DNA from: Acanthochlamys bracteata
Taxonomy: Eukaryota; Streptophyta; Magnoliopsida; Pandanales; Velloziaceae
DNA: 64,000 nucleotides
Reading direction: 5' to 3'
Assembly: GCA_019914995.1 (NCBI GenBank)
Contig: CM034131.1
Coordinates: 5,426,501 to 5,490,500, forward strand
Part shown: positions 1 to 13,113 of the stretch, piece by piece
Layout: each line of letters begins with the position of its first letter
Numbering within the stretch: the first letter of the stretch is position 1
Made by a program: the position numbers and the translations under genes
The notes under the pieces: generated by a model
The model's input: the letters and a program-made list of their open reading frames with translations, nothing else
The model's database searches: none
Told to the model about the DNA's origin: nothing

Positions 1-3000
1 TGAAATATAGGCATTCACACCACTAGACACTCACAAACACTCGACCACTACTTTTGGCCAGCAGGATCTCTAAATTTAATATTTTTTGTTAAATATGAAT
101 ATCTATAAGTTAGAAATACACTAACCAAATTTCAGCTCGATTCGATCACAATTAGACCTCCGTTCCGCTATTTAAAAAAGATGATTTATAATAATAAAAT
201 TAACTATATATATAAACTTTAAAGTCTGAAAAATTCATTTTTTAAGAAAAACATCACTTTTTTCAGCCATCGTCAATGTGCCCTAAATGTATGGAAAGAT
301 GACGAGACACTACTAAATTACGTCAACAGACATCTTATAGAGAACATATAGACAATTATTAATTAACATTATCTGTATGTGATACATGCAGTTGTCATAA
401 AACCTTTGCACATGGATGTTTGGACATGTTTGTTAGGCATGCATGCATGTCATTCATATGTGTATAACATGCAGTAAGTTCCTGAAAGTATGTTATATAT
501 CAGTTGTTCATCAGAAACATGGGTTAGCTCTTACATGTCCTTCAAAACGCAAGAGGCAACTCGTTAGAGGTTCCTTATAAAATGAAACGTCAGGCGAAGC
601 TGCATCCTCTAGTCCTAGCTTTTGCACATAAGTGTTTAACTTCTGCACTCGAAAAACTCCAACGAACATATGTAGCTTGTAGCTTGTGAAAATGTAAGAG
701 TACCAGCCAGCTATGCCCCACTTCTTGACTCTCTCCAAAACTCCAAAACATTTGACAACAAGCTCATTATATATACATATATCAAACTTAACCATTATTA
801 TTCCAACTTCAAGCCAAGAGAAAAATAATCCAAAGGTCTACTCCAGAGCACTTGAGAGACAGAGGGAGCAAGGTCCACACACAGTTTGGTCATGGCTTTA
901 TTTACGGCCTTCATCGCAGACTGTTGTTGGTGGATGATGCGTTCATCATAAATTAATTCAGTTGTGTCTAAAAGCTAGCCAACACTTCTACTACAATATT
1001 CAGAAACAATGGGTTCAATCATTTGTTCTTCTCTCTTATATATATCTTTGGGTTTTATCTGCCACACTCTCCACTAGTAACTTCATCGCCTTCTCCAACA
1101 AATATTTCACTTATGAAGATCAAAAGATTCTCTAAACCAAACCTCTTCGTATATGTCTAAAATAGGAAATAATCCTACGATCTAGCGACGTTCATATGTA
1201 CGAAGAGCAAAATAAAATCTTGATGATGTAAAGTTAATGATACATAGATTATCATGCTGCGTATATAGTGCTATGTGTACTCAACAAATAAGTACATGCT
1301 CCTACGGTTCCTTTCCATGCAAATTTGTTTTAATCTCTCACAAGGGAATATTATTGATTGAGATGGATAAATAAGAGACTTTAAATGGTGCGTAATAATC
1401 GCACTATATAAAATTTTAAGCAAAATTACTGGTGATGAATTCTAACATTTTAGTTTTAATCACATCTGCTTTTTAAACGTCTAAAGATTTGTTGTTTAAG
1501 TTTTGCTTTTCATATATATTTTTAATTTATTTAGATTAAGTAGATTCATATTATTATATTTGACAAATTTTGCATTGACTGTCAAACTACCACAACTCTC
1601 TTCTTTTCTTTAGGCTTGGGATTGGCTAAAAAATAATATTAATGGAATAAAAAAATAGAATTATATATATATTGGACTCTACTCAATTTTATAGATAAAA
1701 GTTTAGTTTTTTAAAATTGTTATATATTTTTTACATTTATTTAGCACTTCTCATAAAATAAAAATTATGTGAAAAATCAGTTTGAATCAGTTCTTTAAAA
1801 CACATTATAAGGCGATAATCCCGCATTTGCAAAATAAATTAAAATAAAAAATCTAGAATTTGTTTAGATCATTTCATCAGCGCGAGGCGCATTTACTATA
1901 GGCCATTCTTAGTCAACACTTAATATGTTGAAATGTCAATCAAGATGTTACTAATCGATCAAGTAAGAGGTTCTAGCAAGTTTATAACCTTCATGTCGAT
2001 ATCCAACGTTCTTTCCAGATATCTGCATTATCCGAAAAAACAAAACAAAAGAAAAGTGCCTTATCCTCAAGCTGATGACGAGTGTTTGCCATTGTCTTGG
2101 AGAGTGTGGCCTTTCCTTTGTGATTGTGTGTGTTCGTGGGCCTTGGCAAGTTTTTGGAATTTCATGTCTTATTATTGTGATTTGCCAATCCACATGGAAT
2201 GAAACTCATTCGTTCTTTCCTAGTCCGCATGTCAGAACTTTGCAAGGGCACAACTAATATCTCTTTTGAAAGAAAAAGAAAGATGAAAAGCTAACTTCAG
2301 TTGGCTATATAAATGATCCATCTATCTATTAATTAATAATATACACATAGGTAATAGTCCTTATTAGCTCTCAATCCATCGATCACATGGACTAAAAGAC
2401 CTGAATGATCTGTTGGAGTTATGTGTGTACTTTAGCTTGTGCATATATGTATGCCTTATGGATTATACTGTATAAGGGCTCCGGACTACAAGTTGCCAGT
2501 TTCAGAAATCTGTAGGATAAGCTGTGGTCTTGTAAGCTCTTCCAGAATAAAAAACTTAAGTTCCTAACTAAGTTTATTGTTGTTTTGACGTATTGTGAAC
2601 GAGAAGCTACAAGCACTTCTAGGCCTACTTCCTCAAAAGCTGAATACGTACAGTTGTATAATGTCTTAGCTTTTCGTGTTGGTAGTCCAAAAGTTAAAGT
2701 ATATATAACTGGCTGTCCCGCTAAGCACTTGAGAAATTAATTGGTTGCAGACATGCATTACTACATGTTTATAGAAGTCTCATTAATCATAGAGCTGTAT
2801 GCCCATGCAGATTATGAAGAAATACTGAAACATGCAGGCTGCAAATTATTAGTCGAACCGCAAATTATCTCAAAAGTATAGCTGTATACCTAGCGTGCCG
2901 TGCAACTTTACGAAAGTAAACAAAAGAACAACGGAATCTTCAAACATAACAAAACAAGCTATATATCTAAGCTAGCTGCTTTGTGTTGTGCAGCGCTTCA

Positions 3001-4126
3001 GGTTTAGGATCATAACAAGCAAGAAAAAAAACAGCATGCAAAAAGGGATTTTAGGGTTTGAATTTGAGGCACATAGGACACATACTCATGTCGGTGGTTG
3101 GCCGGAAAAGAGAGGGACAAGTATCCACATTCTGACATCGGCATACAGCGACTGAATGTTATCGCATAGGGCGCGAAACTGCAGTAGCTAGCAATATTCA
3201 AGCATATATACTAAGTCAGCGCCCACCCCAGTACTGCACTCATTCTGATCAGTGGCAGATGCATGTACATGCATATTAACAGCGACATTTCAGCAGGTCT
3301 CTCAGTCTCTCTCTCTCTATATCTCTCAAACATGTCATAATCCATGCTAAGTAACAAGATTCATCTAAAGGATGTCTGATTAGATGGATTCATTGACCGT
3401 TAGAAGAAGAAGATGATCATGATCATGATAAATACATGATCAAAGTCTATTCACAAAAACTACTGATAACGATGTGATTAAGAAATTAAAGATGGTGCTG
3501 TTCAGCTCTTTTGCTCTTGAGTTACTTTCTTTTTAGATAGTTCGTGCAATAATTCATTCTTGTCACTTCAAAAAGCTAATATCTCAACCGTCTCTATATA
3601 TTTATAATCTCTGCTGTGTTATAAGTATTAATTTTTGTGCTTGTAAATTTAAAGCAAATCCCTAGTCAATATTTACATGATGGTCGAAAGAATGGCAACA
3701 GATATCCGTTGATGATATGATTGTCTTTTACTAATATACACACAATTTGTTGCAGGAAATGAATATGCTGATGATTCGTGGCCAATGCTAAAGCCCCCTA
3801 CCAAATAAAAGCGGAATATATAATTTCTCATATGTAGTTGAGGATTACGTGCATATTACTATTGGTACGTCGCAAGATCATCACCATATATTGTAAAGTA
3901 GGATGAAACAGTAGTGAACAAGTTGAATATATATATGGATAACAAAGTGCATCCCACACATTGAGAGGGAGATATGGTTCTCCCTATCAATTACTACAAT
4001 GCCTTGTGGTCAAAATTAGAACAATCACGTCAATATGGACTTGCAAAGGTTTAGATCTCACCACACATTTGACATCATTCATCAATTAATCGAGTCAGAA
4101 AACATAATTATTAGCCGAGTCCGGTT
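1..4126. other. Gene-poor intergenic DNA
   Basis: I see no gene here that I can support. The open frames are short (under 95 codons), overlap one another on both strands and show no family motif. A CT-rich microsatellite lies at about 3300-3328 and a short GATCAT repeat at about 3414-3445. The stretch 2040-2240 is less AT-rich and open on both strands for 80-89 codons, but I do not recognise any protein in it. Confidence 0.6.
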
Positions 4127-4445
4127 TGTTGAGCCTCCAAATTAAACTAGATTCGAATTACTAGCATATAGGATTTGATAAGCTCGAACAAAAGATGGAC
4201 TAATTTGGTGAATTATGAACGGATTAGTAGCGTAGGGCCTGAGATGGTGCTCAAATAAAATACGGACTAGCTAACTTAAAAATGGACCAGTAATTCGCTT
4301 TAAATTAGGCCAAGTGAACTCTATCTTAGTGGGCTTAACAGTCCACGCTCTTTAATAATCCCATATTGACTGAGTGCTAGAATGAGTATGTACTTATAAA
4401 TAGAGAATGCTAATTCTTAAAAGGTTGGCCAATCTTTTTGTTAAT
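4127..4445 (+). repeat. Left LTR-like direct repeat
   Basis: Left member of the repeat pair. It starts with TG and contains a TATA-like box (CTTATAAATAGAG, about 4394-4406) in the place expected for an LTR promoter. The right-hand boundary is uncertain because the two copies become hard to align after about 4440. Confidence 0.6.
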
Positions 4446-5165
4446 CAAACCTGCACAACCAACTCAAGAGAAGAGGGGTGAATTGAGTTGGTAGCTATAA
4501 AAATTAATACAATATTGTTAACTGAACAGACTCTGATTTCCTATAAAATAGCAGAACTATAGTCGACTGGACGTAAACAGAATCTTTCTGTTTAGCGTTT
4601 TTGTTTATCAAATGAAAGCAATATAAGAAAATCATTCAACATACAAACACGCAAGATTTATGTGGTTCGGCAAATAAATTTGCCTACGTCCACGGCCACT
4701 CTTTATTAAGAATGAATTTCACTAATTCTTATCAAGTTGCTATAATATCAAATTGCTATAATATCAAATGAAAGCCAATATAAGAAAACCGGCTCTCTCT
4801 TCAATATGAACCACCGATAGCCACTAGACTCACAAGTCTCTCCGGCTGCTAAGACACAAGCCTTAGCCAAGGCCCTGTGGAAAGTATGTAGCTTCTTACA
4901 AGAATAGCACAACCTAGAAGGCTTAGCCAAGTTCTTCTCACGAATGTGTTTGTTACAAACAATTTTAAAGCACAGGATCTCCCTCACTAGATTAAATTTA
5001 AGCATAGTAAAGTAAGAGGAGGATCAAAGGAATGCCGAAAATGTATCTTGGTAAAGCTCGGCAATGAGTTGAAGTGAGTAGATTTTCTTCTTCTTTTGTT
5101 TTGGTTCACTTCCCTGCTCTCTTGTTCTGTTTTTCTTCTTTTTATTTTTCTTCTTCTCTTCGCAG

Positions 5166-5511
5166 CTTGTAGTGATTCGAATCTTCAAATGGTAGGAAAT
5201 TCTTTCTGTTGTCTCTCTCATGCGCCTGTTACAGTGTTATCAACTTGGTCTTCTATGCTACTGCCGTTTGAGATTCCATCAGGTACGTTTCAACGGTTAA
5301 ATTTTGATGGAAATAAATATAATATCATTAGATATTCCAGCTAGCATCTTAAATCTCAATTGCTTATACTGGTATGGCTTGATTTGATCTTCCTTTTGTA
5401 GCATTAAATGGGCTTGTTGGTGATTTCAATTTCTCCCGCGTGTGCTCCCCTTCTTTGTCTATGGTTCAATTTCTTTGCTCTTTCTTGTGGCCCTTACTAT
5501 GGAGACGATGA
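5166..5511 (+). pseudogene. Two exon-like segments inside the LTR-like element
   Basis: Segment A (5166-5282) starts after a pyrimidine-rich acceptor ending in GCAG and ends in a consensus donor (ATCAG|GTACGT). Segment B (5402-5511) starts after TTTTGTAG. The phases agree: A ends in phase 1 and B supplies the two bases that complete an Ala codon. The joined frame includes MVGNSFCCLSHAP and ALNGLVGDFNFSRVC and stops at 5509-5511. A second frame (5499-5714) stays open beyond this and contains NQSGNWNTSSSNL. I do not recognise the family. This could be a captured host gene fragment, the remains of an element gene or chance. Codon composition is less AT-biased than the flanks. Confidence 0.3.
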
Positions 5512-6693
5512 ACCAATCTGGTAACTGGAATACATCAAGCTCAAATTTAAATTTTTCTTCTGAATTCATAGATCAACCATGTGAGGTTCCCGTCGGATGT
5601 TCATTGGCTCTAAGATGGCTTTGCATCAATTTAATTGCTGTGACTGCAATATATAAATTTATTTTCAGTGCGAATGCTAGTGATTTGAAATGTATTATCA
5701 TCTGGATGTTCTAGTAAAATCAACTCTGATATGCACTGAAAGAATGTTTGGATTTCATCTTGTGAATCTTGTAAGAAAGCTCTATATGGAGTGTTCTTCT
5801 GTCAACTTCATTTATTTGGATCATTTTGTATATTTGCTTCATATAGTAAGTTATTGTGATGTATCGTCGTAGCACTATGGTGGATCAAGTGTATGTATAC
5901 TCTTTGTAACTGGATCCTTGGCTTTTAATGAAAATCGAGATTCAATTCTGAATTCTGGCATGCTGACAGGGGTTCTAATAATACTTTTGCACTATATTCT
6001 TGACCTTCTTCACTTGTTGCAATTTTCTGTTGTATTTGATGTGAAATGGTAGTGGATATAATGTTCAATATGTCCTCAAATTTTGGCTTCAAATGAATGA
6101 GAAAATTTTGATCAAACTTAATCTGAAAGTTGACTCCAATGTTGTCTGATTTTCTGCAATGTATGTTTTTTTAATTTCTTCCAATCTTCCACAAATTTTC
6201 CAAAGCTGTGTAGATCATAATTTGATGAACTCTTTAGCCAAACTTGTTCTGTGCATGTTGTTCTAGCTCTGATAAAAATATCTTGCTCAAGCTGAATTTG
6301 CATTACGATCAGATTTGCCTCTGAAATCTATAACTTGATCATTTTCACTCGGTTCAAGATCAGCAGTAATCTAGTCGGCTGTTCTTGTGAGACTTCTCTG
6401 TTCTGCTCTCTGTTATGCTGTTCATCACTTAATTGATTTTCATCTTGCGCATGAAGTAGAGTCTCCTATAAAACAGCTAGCTGGACTATAACTAATTATT
6501 TGGAAGAATTTATATTTTCAATTCTGCATAGCTTAGTTTGAATCATAGTCCACCTAACTCATAAACTATAATTCTTAATATTTGTTATCATCAAGATCAT
6601 CTTGAGATTCCAATATTTTTTTGTGTGGAAATTTGATCCTATAATTGATATTTTTTTATAGCCCGGTGAGCTGAAGCCACTTGGCGTGTTGCT

Positions 6694-6705
6694 GAGGGAA
6701 AAAAA
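6694..6705 (+). other. Polypurine tract of the LTR-like element
   Basis: The run GAGGGAAAAAAA directly abuts the start of the right direct repeat, as the plus-strand primer of a retrotransposon would. Confidence 0.5.
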
Positions 6706-7030
6706 TTATTGGGCTTTCAAATTAAATTAGGCTCGGATTAGTAGCGTGTAGGACTTAATAGGTCCGAACGAAAGACGAACTAGATTGGTGGATTAGGATT
6801 GGATTAGTAGCGTAGGAAACTGGAATAGTGTCTAAATAAAAAACATGCTAGCTAATTTGGAAGTGGACCAATAATTTACATTAGGTTGGACCAAATAAAC
6901 TCTGACTTGATAGACTTAACAGTACATGTTCCTTAATAGTCCCATATTATCTGCATACTGAAATAGATATATATTTATAAATAAAAGATGCTAACCGATA
7001 AAAAAATTGGCTAATTTTTTTAGTATAGGA
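6706..7030 (+). repeat. Right LTR-like direct repeat
   Basis: Second copy of the repeat at 4127. It begins TTATTGGGCTTTC against TGTTGAGCCTCC in the left copy and carries the same TTATAAATA box at about 6975. The many differences from the left copy indicate an old insertion. Confidence 0.6.
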
Positions 7031-10000
7031 ATCCGATTCTACACGGTTCAGTCCAAATGATAGGTGAGCTAGGTTTACGAACGACGACGAGGAACAACAA
7101 TGGCGACAATAGTAACAGAATAATCAACAGTAAATGAGACAGTGTGGAGCCAGTAATGGGTGCTTGGTGGTAAGGCAAGGAAGACCGTCAATAGTGTAAG
7201 TACAGTCCCTTATGGCATTTTGTTTGTCCGTTTGTGTGCACTACAGTGCAATACGCTTTTCAAACGCACGTTGTAGTGTGATCTATCTTGCTGCTTCTCT
7301 AACATCCAAACCAAAGAATATAACATAACATACACATTCACATACTTTGAGTTTGAGATATATATTGTCAATTGAATATGTTGTTAATTTCTTCAGCAAG
7401 TACAGATTGAGGTGATCGATGTTTGTCTGAGACTAATGAGAGTTTGGAAATATTATACACTTTCGAAGACTGCCCGGCCGCTACTAATTGCTTAGCAAAA
7501 ATTAGTAAATCCGTCTGCCGTATGAGAAAAAATTATTGTACTATATGTTTATTTGCCAATGTGAAATTAATAAGTACATTTTGTTGTTAACAGCTATATT
7601 TATATATTACACTTTGCGTGAACGGAACAGTTGATTTATGTCACTAGTGAGACGCTAGCTATAGACAGGTTAAACTTAGATTCCGGGAGCTGCAAAACCA
7701 AGCTACTGATGACAAATAATTCATTGCTTCATAAAGCTAGGAGCCACAAGAAAAGCATGCAGTTTTTTAGAAGCTTCCAACATTATTTCGAAACGACTAT
7801 TTTTAGAGAATTAGTAATTTTCTGGTCGGAAAAGTGGTAGTTTTATTTAGTAACTTCATATTATGTATTTGTATTTACATTAGTCAATAAAATTAAAATT
7901 TGAGTATATATTATCACAAACTATTATTTATATTTTAATTATTCAACGAAAAACACATCAATGAAAAATATCTGCCTCAAACGGGTTAAGACCAACTATT
8001 TCTATCAAACTTTTACTAACTACTGTAAACAGGCAGCGTGAGAGTCTTAACTCACGTTCTCTAAACTTCTAGCACACAAATGTCCAATATTTTACATTAA
8101 AATCCACGTGGAATGATTAGTAAGAGGTGGGTGTCACACTTTTCTTCATGAAAACAATCAAACTATGTAATGCACGAATGTATATCAATGTTAATTAGGT
8201 ATAGAGGAGTCATTTAGAATTGTTTATAGTAAAAAAATCTAATAAAAATATGTTTTTGAATTTTTAGAAAAATGATAAAACATTATAAAAATATTTTTAA
8301 ATAAAAAGTTGAAAAAAAAATACAGTAATTGTTTGAAAGTAATGCCAAAAAATTCAAAGCGATGAAGGCACAAAACTGCTTAAGATGGATTGAGAAAAGA
8401 TCATTAGTTAGTTTCTTATTCGATGTTTAGAAGTATTTTTTATAAAAAGTTTAAACAAAAATATTTTAGAAATTTTTTAAAATAAGTAAATTTTTATATA
8501 AAATATAATAATAATAAATAATAATAATAATTTTACAATATATAATGTTTATATTTTTAATTTTTTCAAAAATTTATAAAATTTTTTTAAAACTTATTAA
8601 AAAAATATATAATTAAAAATTAAAATGAAAAAAACTTATGTAATCTCAGCACCTTAAATTGTTTGCTTCTACGTGTAAATGTTAGCATAAAGCGAAGATT
8701 TTTTGCTTAATAATGAAATTGTACGTTGAGAAGCAAGTACGTTTTCTAATCTTGTCTTTCCCTAGCCTGAACTATCTATTATGTAGAACAATTCACGAAG
8801 CTATTATATTATTATTATACATCATAATTTGTTATTAAATTTCAAATAGTTATTAATTGTTGCATTTTATTTGATTCATATTTTTAAATAATAATATTGT
8901 AACCATGATGGGGTACTATTGCTTCGTCACTACAATGGTTGAAGTCAAAGTAGATTTATTAGATAATAGCAAAGTCAGCATTAGAAACAGTTTGCAAAGT
9001 CAAGTGAGAAATATAAAGAAATTATTTTAACAATATTATTTAAAAATTTTTAATATTATATATATAATATATTTTATATATTTTAAATTAGAAAATGAAT
9101 ACAATAAAAATTTATTTAAAATTTTATTAAATAATACCGAGCACTGTTTAAATGACACATATGAGAGACGAGACAAGATGAGATATATCAGGAAGAGATA
9201 ATCACTAAAACGCATGTATGTTCTAAATCAATTAAAAAACTTATTTTCCTTTGCGTTAACTGACCCTATCTACAATTATTCTCTAAAATTACTAATGCAC
9301 CAAGCACAATGCATCACTTCCCAGCATAGATGGGCTAACTAAGTGACTCCAGCTAATTACCTTACCTATAAACAATAAACTTACGAAAGTTCGAAGTTGT
9401 TAATTAATTAATTTTTAGGTCCTTATTCTCAGGGATGTTCTTTCAGTTCCAGAAGAGAAAACTGTTTGACTTGACTACTAGCTCCTTTAACGACAAATGA
9501 ATCAGTTCACGAGACGAACCGGATTCATCTCCGCTAGCCCAAGCTGGAAAGAAACTCTCCCCTTTGAAACTGAACCAACCTGGTGAACCGAGCTGCTGAA
9601 CCGGCCAGGTGGTATTCTTCAGCTGGAGAAACCCTCCCCTATGTTTTCTGTTGACGTTTTTTTGGTGGCTATTATTAATTCAGAAATAATGCAAAAAATT
9701 ATATATGTGTGAAATTTCTATGTATTTATTTTGGTAATCATTTCAGATTTATTATTTTTGTTTTTTAGAAACTCTTTAAAATATTTTTTATTTCATAACA
9801 ATTTAATTTTATAAGTACTTAAACATCTCTATAAAAAATAACCAAAAAAATGTAGCAAAAAACTATGTTTACAGATTGCTCTCAAAAAAGCTATTTTTAT
9901 TTTCCAAAATTTTAAGTTTCAAATAATTCATTCTCTACACAAAACTATGAAATTTGTATTACTACTCTTTGTTTAATTAAATTTATTAGTACATATGAAT

Positions 10001-11655
10001 AAGAGGATAAGGGGAACATAGGAGTACATAGCAACTATCTTGGATTGTACCTTCACCAGTGCAATACGGGAGATCAAAAGATTAAAGGATTAACGTGTGC
10101 TAAAAGGAAGAAAGCTATACTCCATTTTCACATAGCAAAAAAGTTGAATATGAAACCTTTTTGCCTCCTCCTTCCTTCCTAATCTTGACAAAAGCAAAAA
10201 ACAAAAAACGCTCAAAATCTCCAAACTTTATTGGAAAATGACTTCTACTGCAGCCATGCTACAATGCCAATATCATGCTTGTTCTATTCACAATTTATCC
10301 ATTACGCACTCCACTCTTGGTCTTTTGCTATAATTATGAAATGAGTTTATAATTACTATCTCATCCATCTCTTATTAAGTCTCTATTTATGTTCTGTTTG
10401 AACAATCAACTAACTAACCCTTATTAGTTTGCAAGGATATAAGGGTGATTTAAGCTGAATTTGTAGAGCTATTATGACCGACTTGTTTTGCTTCATTAAT
10501 ATTTTGGATTAATGCACAAAACTGTCCCGGACAATTTGATTTTGTGCATCCAACATTTGCTTTATATTCTAAAGCAGTGCACAAAAATTACGCCCTTTTC
10601 TTGTAGCTTCATATATTTCTCGTTAATGAGATCTTTTAGCTCTGAAACAAGTTGTGTTGGTTTAAATTTCTGATATATTCCTAATTCAAGCACTAACATA
10701 AGATCAAGATTGTAGCAAGATGTTAGCACAAATCTGTAGGATCTGTACTTTTCTAAACCATCGAAAGCAGACAAACATGGCTTTCCCATAAATATTGGAC
10801 ACATGAGATGTTCCTATCAACAAATTCCTTCAGTATGACCACAGAGAAAATTGTTGCCAATTAATGACAACCTTCTTTCTTTTTTTTTCTCTCGTATGTC
10901 ATTGTTTGAGAGATACAACAACTTAAAATGTCTCAAAAATTGGTTTCCTTGACAAAACTAATACAGAAATAAACAGTTCTGATTATAAAGAAGCTCTAAA
11001 TTTGGTGATTATGAATTGAAAAACTTGGTATTCAGATATATGCCATCTACTTACAACCTAGCCCCTTAATTCATGCATGAATTAAATATCAGAAAGAATT
11101 AAAATTAAATTTCTGTTAAGTATAGCAAATGCATGAAAGCTTAACTACGTTTATGAAATTTAAATAATTTAAACTTATATACAAATGTTTAAAAAGTATT
11201 ATAATTAGTCTATGCGGATTTTCAGGTGTCGTAGTATTCATGCATAAATTATTTAATTAGTTTAACAAAATGACAGCTGTTTTTGAGCACTAAACTTGAT
11301 GCAAATGAGAGAGAGTTAGGAGTGTTAATGTTGGAGTTGTGGTTTTCTTGGAGGTTAATTACAAGATTTCTTAGCGGGGAGTGAACCTGTTGCCGTTGGT
11401 TTGAGGAACACCCGCAGTGCAAGCGCGCATGTACTCTGCCTTGCAACTCTGCTCACTGGTCTACCGGATACTGTGCTCACAATTCAAACCATTTCCTTTT
11501 TCTTTTTTATTGCTTTCTTTTTTTCAAGGTTTTTTTCCTGGAATGACTTTACTTCAAAGAACTTGCTCTCTCTTAAATAAGGTCTTTTCTAGATAGACGA
11601 GTTAGGATATCGTCAATAAGCTATTTCTAAAACTGTACTATAACATCTTTTGAAT
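7031..11655. other. AT-rich intergenic DNA
   Basis: No supported gene. Small features: an inverted repeat (CACTACA ... TGTAGTG) at about 7219-7276, AT-rich low-complexity blocks at 8220-8640 and 8990-9130 with an (AAT)n microsatellite near 8508-8532, and a GC-richer island at 9480-9640 with repeated GAACCGG/CTGAACC words. An 80-codon minus-strand frame at 10562-10804 and a 65-codon one at 11249-11446 match no family I know. Confidence 0.6.
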
Positions 11656-11917
11656 TTAAGAGCCTATTTTAGTATCACCAAATTTTACTTTTTCCTCTTT
11701 AAATTTTAAACTCAGATTACTTTATGTGTCTTAACTATTATTAATTTTATTTTCAAATTAAATTTTAATTTCACCAAATTTTATTTTAAATTTGACTTTA
11801 CGTATTTTAGTTACCACGTTGATATTTATTCTGACTGAACTTTATTTATCACTAAATTTTACTTTTATGAAATTTATTTTCAAAAATTTAATTTCACACA
11901 ATTAAAACAAACTCTAA
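11656..11917. mobile_element. MITE with imperfect terminal inverted repeats
   Basis: The left end reads TTAAGAGCCTATTTTAGTAT. The right end, reverse-complemented, reads TTTAGAGTTTGTTTTAATTG, followed in both by an AAATTWWA run. The size, AT-rich core and mirrored ends fit a MITE. It appears related to the elements at 34662 and 38552, which have the same length class and similar ends. Confidence 0.45.
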
Positions 11918-12792
11918 ACTATTAATGGGTAGGTAGAGAGTATAAAGTCAGTCAAAATTATTTTAATTTACGAGTACGTGCATGCAGTTTTGGTCAAAAA
12001 GTTGAGGTAAATGAGTTACAGATTGCCGAGGAGATAGTTCCAACACTAACTTGCTTGAGTTAAGTTTTCTAGTAAATACCCATTAATGAACAGAACGTAA
12101 AGTGTGTAAACAATTATTTTAATTTGCAATAGATATATTTAACTCTCAATAAAAGAAAAGTTGAGCTAAATGTTGTAAGTTAATTCTCCTACTAAATTTT
12201 CACTTGACCGTTAACAAGCAGAGAGCGTAAAGTTAGTCAAAAAATGAATTCAATATGCAATTTATTATGTATGTAACTCTCAGGAGTTTTTAAGTTAGGA
12301 TTGTGAAGGAATCAGTTGCAGCAATAACTTAAGAAGTTAATTCTCCTGCAAGTTTTCACTAGACGCATTTATGAACAGAGAAACTAAAGTTAGCGATGCA
12401 ATAAAAGTCTTTTCATATCATATATTCTAATATGAATAACAATTTTATCACAAATTTATCCATTTCACTCACATATCACTAGTGTAGTGCATCCAATTAT
12501 ATCAAACACCATCCACAATGAACATTGCAAGCTGTACAGGACGCACACCTTATTCCTAGGTCCATTTCCCACAGTAAATAGAATAAACATCAAAACTATA
12601 TAGAGGTGCTTCTTTAGTTACTTTTGTGATAAACAAAAAAACACCCACACACAAAACTTAGCACGTTGTGCACAATATTGTAGTATGTTTTTATCTACCC
12701 CTCTCTTTGTTTTTACTATTGAGGTTAGATAAATATATACTTCTTCAGAGCTGGTGTCCGAGGTTAGATGGTGGATTCGTGGAAAAAGTTAC

Positions 12793-12900
12793 GCATGGTG
12801 TTGAAACTAAGCATAGACATACTTCTTAAAAGCAATCACCATCCTAAACTTTAATTTATTAAGTAAAGAAAATTTTGTTAAAATTATGCATGGTGTTGAA
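12793..12900 (+). repeat. 13-bp direct repeat upstream of GH3
   Basis: GCATGGTGTTGAA occurs at 12793-12805 and again at 12888-12900, 95 bp apart and about 50-160 bp upstream of the TATA box. It may be a duplicated promoter element or a chance duplication. I found no canonical TGTCTC auxin-response element close upstream of the gene. Confidence 0.5.
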
Positions 12901-12949
12901 GCACTAGAACTGGGGTACACGCACACTTCTCACCCCTTCTTCACAACTC

Positions 12950-12958
12950 TATATAAAG
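12950..12958 (+). promoter_or_regulatory. TATA box of the GH3 gene
   Basis: CTATATAAA lies about 155 bp before the start codon. It is followed by a pyrimidine-rich leader (TCTCTTCTGC, TTTTTTCTCTCTAGC) typical of a plant 5' untranslated region. Confidence 0.7.
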
Positions 12959-13113
12959 ACCCCCACCATCTTTCACAAGTCTCACACAATCAACCACCAC
13001 AACATTCATACAACCTTCATTCTCTTCTGCTAGTTTTTTCTCTCTAGCTACCTAAAAACTCTCTTCCGATCCTTCTTGAAAATTTCTCTCTACCTAAGCT
13101 AAGCCTTAACAAC

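Larger units (their letters stand above)
4127..7030 (+). mobile_element. Non-autonomous LTR retrotransposon-like element
   Basis: Two diverged direct repeats of about 320 bp bracket an interior of about 2.25 kb. Both repeats share an ordered series of words: a start like TGTTGAGCC / TTATTGGGC, AAATTAAAYTAG, ATTAGTAGCGTAGG, GCTAGCTAAYTT, a CCCATATT block and a TTATAAATA box. A purine run (GAGGGAAAAAAA, 6694-6705) sits directly before the right repeat, where a polypurine tract should be for a plus-strand element. I see no gag, protease, reverse transcriptase or integrase inside and no clear primer-binding site. The class is therefore inferred from the repeat structure and purine tract: a LARD-type element, or a decayed element. 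Confidence 0.6.

Noticed and set aside
1933-2257. Overlapping frames on both strands at 1.9-2.3 kb
   Set aside because: Less AT-rich than the surroundings, but no motif, and both strands are equally open.
10562-10804. 80-codon minus-strand frame with LVSELKDLINEKYMKLQEKG
   Set aside because: No family match that I recognise and no flanking exon; may be chance.
11249-11470. Small minus-strand frame with EYMRACTAGVPQTNG
   Set aside because: Protein-like for about 27 codons, but it is preceded and followed by stops and I could not place it in a Cys-rich peptide family.
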